A stretch of DNA of 64,000 bases, taken from contig JAKMFX010000019.1 in assembly GCA_022425195.1 (NCBI GenBank), positions 1-64,000 on the forward strand, written 5' to 3'. Position 1 is the first letter of the stretch; each line of letters begins with the position of its first letter. A program made the translations under genes and the position numbers. Positions 1-8,511 of the stretch are shown one piece after another. Source of the stretch: Flavobacteriales bacterium (GTDB taxonomy: Bacteria > Bacteroidota > Bacteroidia > Flavobacteriales > UBA7430). The notes beneath the pieces were generated by a model. It ran no database searches. It saw only the letters and a list, made by a program, of their open reading frames with translations, and was not told the origin of the DNA.

Positions 1-1514
1 ACTACGTAGTTTACATATTTTTTGTTGGATTAGCTCAATTATCTCTTCACAATTATACCTACAAATTATTTTGGCCAGAAATTCCATCACTAACCAGATA
101 CAGCGCCTATTTACTACCCTCTTTAGCGGGCATTACAGTTACCCTTTTTATTCAAAAATTTTTGAAAACTAAAGAAGGGACTAAAAGAATAAATTATATT
201 TTAAATATTATAATTGGTCTGTTTATAATATCTGCAATTCTCCCTCTATTCAAAAAATACCATATTGGTTATCAAGGGGTACAACTATCTACAGCAGCAA
301 TTTCATTTTTTGGACTTTACGTAGGGTTTTATAGACTAAGAGGTGGATACAAACCCGCTAAATATTTCATTGTGGGTTGGAGTGCATTATTGATAGGAGC
401 TTTCATGTATGTGTTAAAAGACATCGGACTTCTTCCTTATAATTTTATCACCGTAAATTCAATGCAAATAGGTTCAGCAATGGAAGTTGTTCTTCTTTCT
501 TTCGCTCTTGCTGATCGCATCAATATACTCAAAGAAGAAAAAGAAATCGCTCAGGCCGAGGAGTTAAAACAACGGCGAGAAAAACAACAAATCTTACTAA
601 AGCAAGCAGACACATTAAAATATAAAGTCAAACGGGCGACCTCTGCATTGCAAAGCAAAACAGATAAGTTAAAAGCCGCATACAAACTCATAGAAGCCGC
701 CAAGTCAGATCTAATACAAAGAGAAAAAATGTCGGCTTTAACACTCATGGCTGCAGGTACATCACATGAGTTTAACAATGCGAACACTAAGATTCAATTA
801 GCGGTGGATATCCTTGAGCTGAATTCGGACTTACAATTAAATTACGTTGAAAAATTGCATGAAATTTTACCCAAAGCGAAAGGAATTGAAATGGAATTAG
901 ACGATTTAGAAGCTTACAAAAAGAAAATCGATTTCAAATCAATTGAGGGAGACATCATGGATGCACGAGAAAAAGCAAATAGAGGTTTGGAAATAATATC
1001 CGTCAACACCAAAAAACTCAAAGATTTTTCAAAAATAGATAATGAGGGTTGGGTCATTACAAATATAAACGAAGACTTGATCAATTTGACCGACTTGTGG
1101 AAATTCAATCTTGGAGCGATCAAATTAAAGCTAGAACTTAATGAACATCTCCCTCGATTAAATTGTAACGCCCAAAAGATAAATGATTGCTTCAAAAGTA
1201 TATTACAAAATGCCATTGAAGCAATCAAAGAGAAAAATAGCCCTGAAAATAAAGGCTTAATCACTGTAAAAACAGGGTTAATTGCAGCATGTGCTGTCAT
1301 CTCATTTGAGGATAACGGAATAGGGATGACTAAAGATGTGCAAGAAAAATCCTTTGATATGTATTTCACAACAAAAGGAGCAAAAAAGACAGGTACAAGT
1401 TTGACAATTGTCAAATCAACATTATTTGCCCACAATGGACATGTTGAAATGGATTCAAAAGTTGATAAAGGGACTTCAATTAGACTTGTGATCCCCATTC
1501 AAAAAAACAAATAA
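1..1514 (+). CDS. 7TM-DISM sensor histidine kinase, 5' end cut by the window edge
   Basis: This is a membrane sensor kinase. The ORF track starts it at a TTG at 162, but the frame stays open to position 3 and adds membrane segments, so the gene continues off the left edge. About six transmembrane helices are visible. They end in a 7TMR-DISM-like tail (GSAMEVVLLSFALADRI), followed by a coiled coil and a kinase core. The H-box is GTSHEFNNA, the N-box ILQNAIEAI and the G1 box DNGIGM. The G2 box reads KKTGTSLTI instead of the usual GTGLGLS, so ATP handling may be altered. The stop codon directly touches the next kinase gene. No response regulator or ligand is visible in the window. Confidence 0.85.
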   Translation, partial: YVVYIFFVGLAQLSLHNYTYKLFWPEIPSLTRYSAYLLPSLAGITVTLFIQKFLKTKEGTKRINYILNIIIGLFIISAILPLFKKYHIGYQGVQLSTAAISFFGLYVGFYRLRGGYKPAKYFIVGWSALLIGAFMYVLKDIGLLPYNFITVNSMQIGSAMEVVLLSFALADRINILKEEKEIAQAEELKQRREKQQILLKQADTLKYKVKRATSALQSKTDKLKAAYKLIEAAKSDLIQREKMSALTLMAAGTSHEFNNANTKIQLAVDILELNSDLQLNYVEKLHEILPKAKGIEMELDDLEAYKKKIDFKSIEGDIMDAREKANRGLEIISVNTKKLKDFSKIDNEGWVITNINEDLINLTDLWKFNLGAIKLKLELNEHLPRLNCNAQKINDCFKSILQNAIEAIKEKNSPENKGLITVKTGLIAACAVISFEDNGIGMTKDVQEKSFDMYFTTKGAKKTGTSLTIVKSTLFAHNGHVEMDSKVDKGTSIRLVIPIQKNK

Positions 1515-2453
1515 ATGCCAATTAGAATTATGCCATTAAAAAGTAATAATAGCAATACTGTACACAAAAGAAGACGCGTCAGAAAATCTAATCAAAAACT
1601 TAAGTCTAATCACTCTAAACTTAAACTACAGGTCAGAACACTGAACAAAAAACTCAAGAAATCAGAGTCCCTATATCTTCATTATGAACAGAGTTCTGAG
1701 ATCGCTCATGAAATCAACAATCCAATAAACTTAGTCGGAAACTCCATCAGCGTTCTCGAAATCAACATTCAATACATCGTCAAATTAATTCGACTTTACA
1801 ACGAGATGAAAGATGTTAATCATCCTACTTCTCCTGCAGATGTCAAAGCTTTTGAAAAGGAATTGGACATCGAGTTGACCACAAAAGAACTAACTAAGTC
1901 AATCCATCGGATCAAAAAAGGGATCAACCGAGTTAATGAAATATCAGGCAACCTAGCATTTATAGGGAGATCCAAAAACCCTATTCTTTTAAAAACAGAT
2001 ATTAATGAGAGCATTAAGAACACGCTTACAATGGCAGATTCAGCATTTGATAGCACCATACAATTGCAAACGCAATATGGAAATATTCCAATTGTAAAAA
2101 GTGTCAGAGGCAAGCTCAACCAAGTTTTCACGAATCTTATTGAAAATGCCCTTGAGGCCATTCGTGAAAAACCCAAATTAACCAATGAATACTTATCTAT
2201 AAAAACCCTTAAAAAGAACAAACATGTCGTAATTGAGATTAAGGACAGCGGCATTGGAATGACCAAAGAGACAAAAGAAAGACTCTATGAAAAGTTCTAC
2301 ACGACAAAGAGCCCTGACAAGGGCACTGGATTGGGCATGTCAATATCAAAGCGAATTATTGAAGAACACAAGGGAACCATAGAGGTCGAATCTGAATTTG
2401 GTAAGGGAACTACATTTACAATCTGTCTACCTATTGAGCTTGATAAAGGTTAA
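1515..2453 (+). CDS. soluble histidine kinase
   Basis: This 312-residue kinase has no membrane segment. Its first ~60 residues are very basic and helical, and the rest is a HisKA/HATPase core. The H-box is EIAHEINNPINL (His65), the N-box NLIENALEAI, the G1 box DSGIGM, and the G2 box DKGTGLGMS is intact. Its ATG follows the stop of the upstream membrane kinase with no gap, so the two are surely co-transcribed. It may supply an intact ATP-binding domain to a pair whose first member has a degenerate G2 box; that is inference. The 3' end overlaps the convergent hemW stop inside a shared TTAA. Confidence 0.85.
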   Translation: MPIRIMPLKSNNSNTVHKRRRVRKSNQKLKSNHSKLKLQVRTLNKKLKKSESLYLHYEQSSEIAHEINNPINLVGNSISVLEINIQYIVKLIRLYNEMKDVNHPTSPADVKAFEKELDIELTTKELTKSIHRIKKGINRVNEISGNLAFIGRSKNPILLKTDINESIKNTLTMADSAFDSTIQLQTQYGNIPIVKSVRGKLNQVFTNLIENALEAIREKPKLTNEYLSIKTLKKNKHVVIEIKDSGIGMTKETKERLYEKFYTTKSPDKGTGLGMSISKRIIEEHKGTIEVESEFGKGTTFTICLPIELDKG

Positions 2454-3580
2454 TCTATTGAAAATAGATCGGATGAGATTCGGTCTGCAAGTAACTTGCC
2501 TGAATCTGAAAGTGTATATATACCTCTATTTTCAATAACGCTCCCTTCCTCAACATGACAGTGTATCTCTTGTTTGAAATATGCAACCAATTCTTCGGGA
2601 TGGTCCGCACTTAGCTGCTGAATGCTACAGCCCCACTTTGTCCTCAAAGAAGTCATGATGTACTCATTGTAACGATCTACTTGACTTAAATTTTCCGCCT
2701 CAAGAGGAAGCTCTTTTTTAGATAGTGATTTTATGTATTTCATATTATTAGAGACATTCCACAACCTAACATTCCCCAGAAAAGAATGTGCAGATGGACC
2801 CAGACCCAAATAGTTCTCTTTTTTCCAATAGGAGCTGTTGTGTTTGCTGTAGCTATTAGATTTACAAAAGTTGGAGATTTCATATTGCTCATAACCATGA
2901 TGAGACATTTCTCTCATCAATAGCTCAAATTGGCGGGCACTTTGTTCTTCTGATAGGGGAGCCAATTTTTTGGTTTTGATCTGCTGATGTAGAGGTGTTT
3001 TTTCCTCTACGGTCAGCGCATACGAAGATATATGGGGGACATGAAGCTCAAAACAGGTTTGTAAATTTTGAATCCATGCTTCGTCAGTCATTCCTGGTGT
3101 TCCATAGATCAAATCAACACTAATGTTGTGAAAACCTGCCTGCTGAACCAGCTTAATACATTTATAGGCTTCATCTGCGCCATGAGCACGTTGCATAAAG
3201 CGAAGGTCATCATCGCGAAATGACTGAACTCCAATACTCAATCTGTTGATTGGTGAAGCTCTAAGGATTTGAATTTTCTCCTCTGTCAGATCATCCGGGT
3301 TGGCCTCTAAAGTAATTTCGGCATCGTCATCAATCTTAAAGCTTTGATGTAACTTTTCAAAAATGTGACTGAGTTCTTCTTCGGTCAGCAAAGATGGAGT
3401 CCCTCCTCCAAAATAGATGCTTGAGATCACTTGATGAGAGAAAACTGATTTGCGCAATTCAATTTCTTGAATTAGGGCCTCTACAAAGTCGGCTTTCATT
3501 TTTAGGGAAGTAGAAAAATGAAAATCGCAATAAGTACAAGCCTTTTTACAAAACGGGATGTGTATGTAAATTCCTGCCAT
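2450..3580 (-). CDS. hemW: HemW-type radical SAM haem chaperone
   Basis: HemW is a radical-SAM family protein, related to HemN, that carries haem to target proteins such as respiratory complexes. The cluster motif CxxxCxxC is at Cys11, Cys15 and Cys18 (CKKACTYCDF), and the GGGTPS SAM-binding motif is at residues 58-63. At 376 residues it has normal HemW length. The short N-terminus and DF after the third Cys fit HemW better than the longer HemN. Its ATG overlaps the stop of the upstream kinase by one base (TAATG), so the two form a translationally coupled pair. The coproporphyrinogen oxidase role in this window belongs to hemF. Confidence 0.9.
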   Translation of the reverse strand: MAGIYIHIPFCKKACTYCDFHFSTSLKMKADFVEALIQEIELRKSVFSHQVISSIYFGGGTPSLLTEEELSHIFEKLHQSFKIDDDAEITLEANPDDLTEEKIQILRASPINRLSIGVQSFRDDDLRFMQRAHGADEAYKCIKLVQQAGFHNISVDLIYGTPGMTDEAWIQNLQTCFELHVPHISSYALTVEEKTPLHQQIKTKKLAPLSEEQSARQFELLMREMSHHGYEQYEISNFCKSNSYSKHNSSYWKKENYLGLGPSAHSFLGNVRLWNVSNNMKYIKSLSKKELPLEAENLSQVDRYNEYIMTSLRTKWGCSIQQLSADHPEELVAYFKQEIHCHVEEGSVIENRGIYTLSDSGKLLADRISSDLFSID

Positions 3581-4734
3581 TAACTCTTTGAGAGACTTAT
3601 TCTAAAAGTAGTGCCTTTAGTCGGTTCAGAGTTTAAAACATACACCTCTCCTTTGTGGTAATCCTCCACAATTCTTTTTACCAAAGAAAGTCCTAAACCC
3701 CAACCTCGATGCTTGGTCGTATATCCTGGCTCGAATACTGTTTTTAGATTCGTGGGTTTTATTCCTCTTCCAGAATCTGCAATATCTATATGAACTTTCT
3801 TATCGCTGCAGGAAACTCGAATACCAATAGTGCCTTTACCCTTTAGGGCGTCGATAGCATTACGAGTGATGTTTTCGACAACCCAACCAAATAGCTGTGT
3901 GTTTAGCAAACACATTAACTCATTTTCATACACCTCTAATTTGAAGTCTATCTTCTCTGAGCTCCTGTCTTTCATATAATAAAAAGACCGTTCTACGACC
4001 TTATTGATGTCATTCAAATGAAGTTCAGGCTGTGAACCAATCTTAGAAAACCGCTCAGTGATCATCTGGAGCCTGTATATGTCTTTATTCATTTCAGAAA
4101 CAATATCCTCATTGTCATTTTGTGCTTTCAACAGAGCAACCCAACCCATTAATGAAGAAAGGGGCGTTCCTATTTGATGAGCTGTTTCTCGAGCCATTCC
4201 CGCCCACACTTTATTTTGCTCTGACTTTCTTGATGCGCTAAAGGCTAAATAAGCAATCATGATAAATAGACTCACAACAATCAAAATGACATAGGGGAAA
4301 TACTTCAGACGGGTAAGTAAAATGGAGTCTTTATAATATATTTTATTGTTTTGCCCATCCGCATATTCAAAAATAATCGGATCATGTGAAGCCTGCATGA
4401 TCTGAAGTTGATTTTTTAAATACCTTTTACTCTTGGATTTATGAACTGGGAAGTTTTTGTGGTAAAGAATTTCTCCACGTTGATCCGTTAATATAACTGG
4501 AATGGTGTTGTTGTGATTAATTACCTCAAAGACAAAACTAATGTCTTTGTCAAGGTTGTCAATATCCGTTGTTTGCTCAGTAGCTTTTGCCCAAATTTTC
4601 ACTTTGGTTCTTTCTTCCCTACTCAGATCCTCCACCAATTGATTGGTAAAAAAAAAGACCGCTACACCTATAATCAAAGCAATTAGCATCAGTAATTGCT
4701 TGCTCAATCTCTTTATTTTAAAATTAGAAATCAT
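3580..4734 (-). CDS. two-transmembrane sensor histidine kinase
   Basis: This is a membrane sensor kinase of 384 residues. One helix lies at about 13-33, followed by a ~110-residue extracytoplasmic sensor region with no recognisable domain, and a second helix at about 147-167. The kinase core carries the H-box ETAHQIGTPLSSL (His186), N-box ENITRNAIDAL, G1 DSGRGI and G2 GWGLGLS. The HQIGTPL H-box is a form I associate with Bacteroidetes kinases. It is the first gene of a pair with hemW (TAATG overlap). No cognate regulator is nearby. The signal sensed is unknown. Confidence 0.85.
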   Translation of the reverse strand: MISNFKIKRLSKQLLMLIALIIGVAVFFFTNQLVEDLSREERTKVKIWAKATEQTTDIDNLDKDISFVFEVINHNNTIPVILTDQRGEILYHKNFPVHKSKSKRYLKNQLQIMQASHDPIIFEYADGQNNKIYYKDSILLTRLKYFPYVILIVVSLFIMIAYLAFSASRKSEQNKVWAGMARETAHQIGTPLSSLMGWVALLKAQNDNEDIVSEMNKDIYRLQMITERFSKIGSQPELHLNDINKVVERSFYYMKDRSSEKIDFKLEVYENELMCLLNTQLFGWVVENITRNAIDALKGKGTIGIRVSCSDKKVHIDIADSGRGIKPTNLKTVFEPGYTTKHRGWGLGLSLVKRIVEDYHKGEVYVLNSEPTKGTTFRISLSKS

Positions 4735-4844
4735 AGTTAAAAAACGGCATCAGTGAAACATTATTGCGCGTTTATAACCCTGTAAAGAAAAGCTGAAAAG
4801 GGATTGCGTTTAATGTTGTGTTGTGAAAATACTAAAATTCTCTA
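4735..4844. other. intergenic gap upstream of the kinase/hemW pair
   Basis: This 110-base gap lies between two minus-strand genes. I found no clear TAnnTTTG box and no hairpin with a T-tract. It presumably holds the kinase promoter in a non-consensus form. Confidence 0.3.
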
Positions 4845-5777
4845 CTATAACATGCGAAGAAGCTCTAACTCTTTTTTATCAAGGTGTTTCCAAGATCCAC
4901 GTTTCACATCTTTTTTGGTGAGATTCCCAAAAACTACACGATCCAGATGCATGACCTCATAACCTAAACTTTCAAAGATTCTTCGAACGATTCTGTTTCT
5001 TCCGATGTGTAACTCAATCCCAACTTGATTGTGGGAAGACCCGTCAATATATGACAACTGATCTACAGGTACAGGACCGTCGTCAAGAGTCAATCCGCTC
5101 TCAATGGCATTAAAATGATGCTTTGCTAACTTTTTATCCAAGGTCACATGATAAATTTTACGAACACCATGCTTGGGATGCACGAGCTTTTTAGCCAAAT
5201 CACCATCGTTTGTGAACAGCAGTAAGCCTGTCGTGTTACGATCGAGTCTTCCAACAGGATAAATTCTCTCTGAGCAGGCATTTTCCACCAATTGCATTAC
5301 CGTTTTCCTACCTTTATCATCAGAAGTCGTTGTGATGAAATCTTTAGGCTTATTCAAAAGAACATATTTCTTTTTTTCACCTCGAATGGTTTGTCCGTTG
5401 AACTTTACCAAATCTGAGGGAGACACACGATAGCTTAGGTCTGTAACGACTTTCCCATTGACAACAACAGCCCCTGCAGTAATGAACTTTTCGGCTTCTC
5501 TACGAGAGCAAGTGCCTCCTTGAGCTAAAAACTTATTAATACGAATCTTATCACTCGGAATAGCGCCTTCTTTAGCCTTACTGAAAGAAGTATTGGTACG
5601 TCTTTTTGGGAATTTTGAATACGATTTTTTATTCTCAGCAGCACGCCTTCGGTCTTCACTTCGCTTTTCTGGATCGAAATGACGATTCTTCTGATCCGCT
5701 GCTTTTTGACGCTCATCTGCTTTGTAGGCCTTACTTTTCCCTACACGCTTTTCCGGCCTAAAGTTCTTCTTAGTCAT
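4845..5777 (-). CDS. rluB: 23S rRNA pseudouridine synthase, RluB/RsuA family
   Basis: This enzyme isomerises a uridine in rRNA to pseudouridine. Residues 1-75 form a basic, low-complexity tail rich in Lys, Arg, Asp and Glu. An S4 RNA-binding domain follows (RINKFLAQGGTCSRREAE, from residue 79), then the PseudoU_synth_2 domain with catalytic Asp179 in GRLDRNTTGLLLFTND. The RsuA/RluB/E/F group shares this motif; RluB is my best guess at specificity. The ATG at 5777 lies about 15 bases below a TATCTTTG box. It is transcribed alone, divergently from tadA. Confidence 0.85.
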   Translation of the reverse strand: MTKKNFRPEKRVGKSKAYKADERQKAADQKNRHFDPEKRSEDRRRAAENKKSYSKFPKRRTNTSFSKAKEGAIPSDKIRINKFLAQGGTCSRREAEKFITAGAVVVNGKVVTDLSYRVSPSDLVKFNGQTIRGEKKKYVLLNKPKDFITTTSDDKGRKTVMQLVENACSERIYPVGRLDRNTTGLLLFTNDGDLAKKLVHPKHGVRKIYHVTLDKKLAKHHFNAIESGLTLDDGPVPVDQLSYIDGSSHNQVGIELHIGRNRIVRRIFESLGYEVMHLDRVVFGNLTKKDVKRGSWKHLDKKELELLRML

Positions 5778-5791
5778 GCTCTTAATTTGTG

Positions 5792-5799
5792 CAAAGATA
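5792..5799 (-). promoter_or_regulatory. putative -7 box for the rluB-like gene
   Basis: TATCTTTG on the minus strand matches the Bacteroidetes -7 consensus TAnnTTTG and lies 15 bases before the ATG. I found no -33 TTG at normal spacing. Confidence 0.5.
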
Positions 5800-5894
5800 G
5801 AAATACATACGGAGAACGTATCATAAAGAGGTCGCTAGTCTCAATATATATCCAAGAGATCCATTATCACGGACCTTTAATCTATAATTATAGC

Positions 5895-5902
5895 TAGATT
5901 TG
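5895..5902 (+). promoter_or_regulatory. putative -7 box for tadA
   Basis: TAGATTTG matches TAnnTTTG and lies 13 bases before the tadA ATG, so the 5' leader would be only a few bases long. No clear -33 TTG is seen. Confidence 0.4.
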
Positions 5903-5915
5903 TAAAAAAGAGACG

Positions 5916-6362
5916 ATGATTCAAGATAAGTCAGATGAATATTTCATGAAAGAAGCTCTCAAAGAAGCCCAAAGAGCTTTCGACATGAATGAAATACCTA
6001 TTGGAGCCGTGATTGTCTCCGAAGGAAAAATCATCGCTCGGGCGCACAACTTAACGGAACGGCTAAATGACGTTACTGCTCATGCAGAAATGCAAGCTTT
6101 TACTGCTGCTGCCGAATATTTAGGGGGGAAATACCTTCACCAATGCACACTTTATGTAACCATTGAACCTTGTGTGATGTGTTCCGGCGCTTCCTATTGG
6201 ACACAAATTGATAGAATCGTTATTGGAGCAAAGGATCCTAAGAGAGGGGCAAGCCAATTAGACGTTAAGTTGACGCATCCTAAGACGAAATTGAAAACAG
6301 GCGTTTTGGAAAAAGAATGTGCCTCAATCATGCAGAAATTTTTCGATCAAAAGCGCCACTAA
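5916..6362 (+). CDS. tadA: tRNA-specific adenosine deaminase
   Basis: TadA deaminates the wobble adenosine (A34) of tRNA-Arg(ACG) to inosine. At 148 residues it has the usual length for the family. The zinc site is complete: HAE at residues 56-58 (His ligand and catalytic Glu) and PCVMC at 85-89 (two Cys ligands). The rest of the cytidine/deoxycytidylate deaminase fold matches TadA (NLTERLNDVTAHAEMQA). It is a single gene divergent from the rluB-like gene and convergent with gatC. A guanine deaminase is a possible relative, but this spacing and motif set fit TadA better. Confidence 0.9.
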   Translation: MIQDKSDEYFMKEALKEAQRAFDMNEIPIGAVIVSEGKIIARAHNLTERLNDVTAHAEMQAFTAAAEYLGGKYLHQCTLYVTIEPCVMCSGASYWTQIDRIVIGAKDPKRGASQLDVKLTHPKTKLKTGVLEKECASIMQKFFDQKRH

Positions 6363-6412
6363 TGGAAAGACTTCGCATAGTGCTGACTCCCTGATGAAAC
6401 AAAAAACAGCTG

Positions 6413-6703
6413 CTATTTCTTGATGACCTTTGGGATTCTAATGTAATCGGTGTCTTTTTTTGGTGCGTTTTGTAAAGCTTCTTTCTGAGAAACCATTCCC
6501 TTTACTTTATCCTCACGCAATACGTTAGTTTCTCTGCTCATATAAACAAGAGGATCAACACCTTCAGTATCGACTTTTTCTAATTTGGTTACAAAATCTA
6601 ACATCTTTTCGAAATCAAATTTCATTTTCTCCTTAGATGTATCATCAAATTCTAAACGTGATAAATGAGCCAAATGCTCTACCATTTTATCATCTACTTT
6701 CAT
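6413..6703 (-). CDS. gatC: Asp/Glu-tRNA(Asn/Gln) amidotransferase subunit C
   Basis: GatC is the small stabilising subunit of the GatCAB amidotransferase, which converts Glu-tRNA(Gln) and Asp-tRNA(Asn) into the correct amidated forms. The 96-residue length and the N-terminal HLAHLSRLEF with the later DPL segment match the family. gatA and gatB are not in this window. It overlaps the end of plsC by 14 bases and is therefore the second gene of that transcript. An alternative ATG six codons in (MVEHLAHL) is possible, but the upstream ATG is kept because the overlap is typical of coupled genes. Confidence 0.88.
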   Translation of the reverse strand: MKVDDKMVEHLAHLSRLEFDDTSKEKMKFDFEKMLDFVTKLEKVDTEGVDPLVYMSRETNVLREDKVKGMVSQKEALQNAPKKDTDYIRIPKVIKK

Positions 6704-7430
6704 AGTCCGTCAATTTCTTGTTTATGATGTTGTAAACATCTTTTTTAAATTCTTTTATGTGCTCAACGCTATAGCTTTTCGAAGCAATCGGCTTATGTAC
6801 ACATACCCTTAATTTCCCTGGACTCCCTCCGAAATAACCACAAGGAAATCTTTTTTTATTGTCCAAAAATGTGACTGGAACTAAATCCACTTGTTGTTCC
6901 AAAGCCAGTCGGAAAGCCCCAGACTTAAACCGATGTAATCTGGTATCAACTTCTGGAATACCCCCTTCAGGGTATATGGCAATCCCAATCCCATTTTCGA
7001 TACGATCCGAAGCGTGCTTATAAGCTTTGTATGAACTTCTATTGCTAGAGCGATCAACCAAAATCATCGTCTTTTTGTAGACCCAGCCAAAAACAGGTAT
7101 TTTAGACAATGACTTTTTACCCACAAACACAAATACCCCGGGCATAATTGCAAAGGTAAGAGGTATATCTATATAAGAGACATGATTGGGGCAAATAATG
7201 TAAGCTTTGTTGGGGTCTAATGGCTCTTCATATTCGACCTCTAATCGGAAACCCGAACAAAATAAAATGAAACGAGACCATGTTTTACATAACAAGTGAA
7301 AGTGCCCATACCATTTTTTATTCAACAAAAGAAGCCATAAAAAAGGGAAGAATACGACCAAACCAAAAAATACAATTGAAGCAAACCATATTCGCCAGAT
7401 CAACTGTAAAAAATTATGTAAAAGTTTCAT
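6690..7430 (-). CDS. plsC: 1-acylglycerol-3-phosphate acyltransferase (PlsC family)
   Basis: This protein transfers an acyl chain to lysophosphatidic acid in phospholipid synthesis. One or two membrane helices lie at residues 10-35. The HX4D catalytic motif is NHVSYID (His83, Asp88), and the acceptor-binding motif YPEGG is at 152-156. At 246 residues it is normal for bacterial PlsC. The ATG at 7430 is only four bases from a TATTTTTG box, so the mRNA may be leaderless. gatC follows with an overlap. A paralogue acting on ornithine lipids is possible; the motifs do not separate the two. Confidence 0.82.
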   Translation of the reverse strand: MKLLHNFLQLIWRIWFASIVFFGLVVFFPFLWLLLLNKKWYGHFHLLCKTWSRFILFCSGFRLEVEYEEPLDPNKAYIICPNHVSYIDIPLTFAIMPGVFVFVGKKSLSKIPVFGWVYKKTMILVDRSSNRSSYKAYKHASDRIENGIGIAIYPEGGIPEVDTRLHRFKSGAFRLALEQQVDLVPVTFLDNKKRFPCGYFGGSPGKLRVCVHKPIASKSYSVEHIKEFKKDVYNIINKKLTDYESR

Positions 7431-7434
7431 CTAG

Positions 7435-7442
7435 CAAAAATA
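7435..7442 (-). promoter_or_regulatory. putative -7 box for plsC-gatC
   Basis: TATTTTTG on the minus strand fits TAnnTTTG. Only four bases separate it from the plsC ATG, implying a leaderless or nearly leaderless transcript. Confidence 0.45.
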
Positions 7443-7521
7443 TAAACTTTTAACGAATAGGAATTAGAAAGATATCAAAGCCTTTTCTATTTTTACAAAC
7501 TAAGACTATAAGGAAAATACT

Positions 7522-8490
7522 ATGGCAAGAATACTCACCGGAATTCAAAGTAGTGGCGTACCTCATTTAGGGAATCTATTGGGGGCGATCATTCCTGCAA
7601 TCGAATTGTCAAAGGATGCAAATAATGAATCCTTGTTTTTCATTGCGGATATGCACTCCCTTACCACCATTCGAGATGCCAAACAGTTGAAAGAAAATAC
7701 ATATGCCACCGCTGCTGCATGGCTGGCCTTTGGCTTCGATACGAACAAAAATATTTTCTACCGGCAATCTGATATTGCTGAAGTCTGTGAATTGATGTGG
7801 TATTTGAATTGTAATACGCCCTACCCAATGTTGGCTAATGCGCATTCATTCAAAGACAAAGCCAGCAAACTTCATCATGTAAATGCCGGCTTATTCACTT
7901 ACCCAGTTCTTATGGCCTCAGACATTTTACTCTATGATGCTGAAATTGTTCCGGTGGGGAAAGATCAAAAACAGCACCTAGAAATGACACGTGACATGGC
8001 AAAAGCATTTAACCATACTTATGGTGAAACGCTTATTGAACCGGAATCTCGGATTGATGAGCGAGTGATGATTATTCCCGGTACGGATGGTCAAAAAATG
8101 AGTAAATCCTACAACAACTTTATCAACATCTTTTTACCAGACAAGAAGCTTCGCAAGCAAGTGATGGGCATTCAAACGGATTCAACGCCGATGGAAGACC
8201 CTAAAGATCCTACTTCATGTAATGTATTTAAAATATATAAATTATTAGCTTCTCAGGAGCAAACCAACAACATGGAACTCAATTACAGAGGAGGGAACTA
8301 CGGCTATGGCCATGCAAAACAAGCATTATATGAAGTCATCATCGAAAAGTATGCTCAAGAAAGAATTCGATTTAATGAATTGATGGATAACACTGCTCTT
8401 ATCGAGCAAGAACTCCTAAAAGGTGCGGAAAAAGCGAGGTCAATAGCACAAAATGTACTAAAACGTGTGAGGACGAAAATTGGCTATTAA
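7522..8490 (+). CDS. trpS: tryptophanyl-tRNA synthetase
   Basis: TrpRS charges tRNA-Trp. It is a class I synthetase of 322 residues, normal for the bacterial enzyme. The HIGH-type signature is PHLGN (His15 to Asn18) in a typical TGIQSSGVPHLGNLLGAI N-terminus. The KMSKS loop is exact at residues 192-196. The ATG at 7522 is well placed, with no in-frame alternative that keeps the N-terminal motif. It is a single gene. It sits ~16 kb from the end of the trp operon, and I see no leader peptide or hairpin upstream of it like the one before trpE. Confidence 0.95.
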   Translation: MARILTGIQSSGVPHLGNLLGAIIPAIELSKDANNESLFFIADMHSLTTIRDAKQLKENTYATAAAWLAFGFDTNKNIFYRQSDIAEVCELMWYLNCNTPYPMLANAHSFKDKASKLHHVNAGLFTYPVLMASDILLYDAEIVPVGKDQKQHLEMTRDMAKAFNHTYGETLIEPESRIDERVMIIPGTDGQKMSKSYNNFINIFLPDKKLRKQVMGIQTDSTPMEDPKDPTSCNVFKIYKLLASQEQTNNMELNYRGGNYGYGHAKQALYEVIIEKYAQERIRFNELMDNTALIEQELLKGAEKARSIAQNVLKRVRTKIGY

Positions 8491-8511
8491 ATCCGAGCTG
8501 ATAAAGTCAAT

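Noticed and set aside
914-1498. 194-residue minus-strand ORF opposite the first kinase
   Set aside because: It is a shadow of a well-supported coding frame; its composition is low-complexity and it has no start context or domain.
5679-5897. 72-residue plus-strand ORF covering the rluB start and the tadA upstream region
   Set aside because: It runs through the start of the rluB-like gene and its promoter and resembles no protein.
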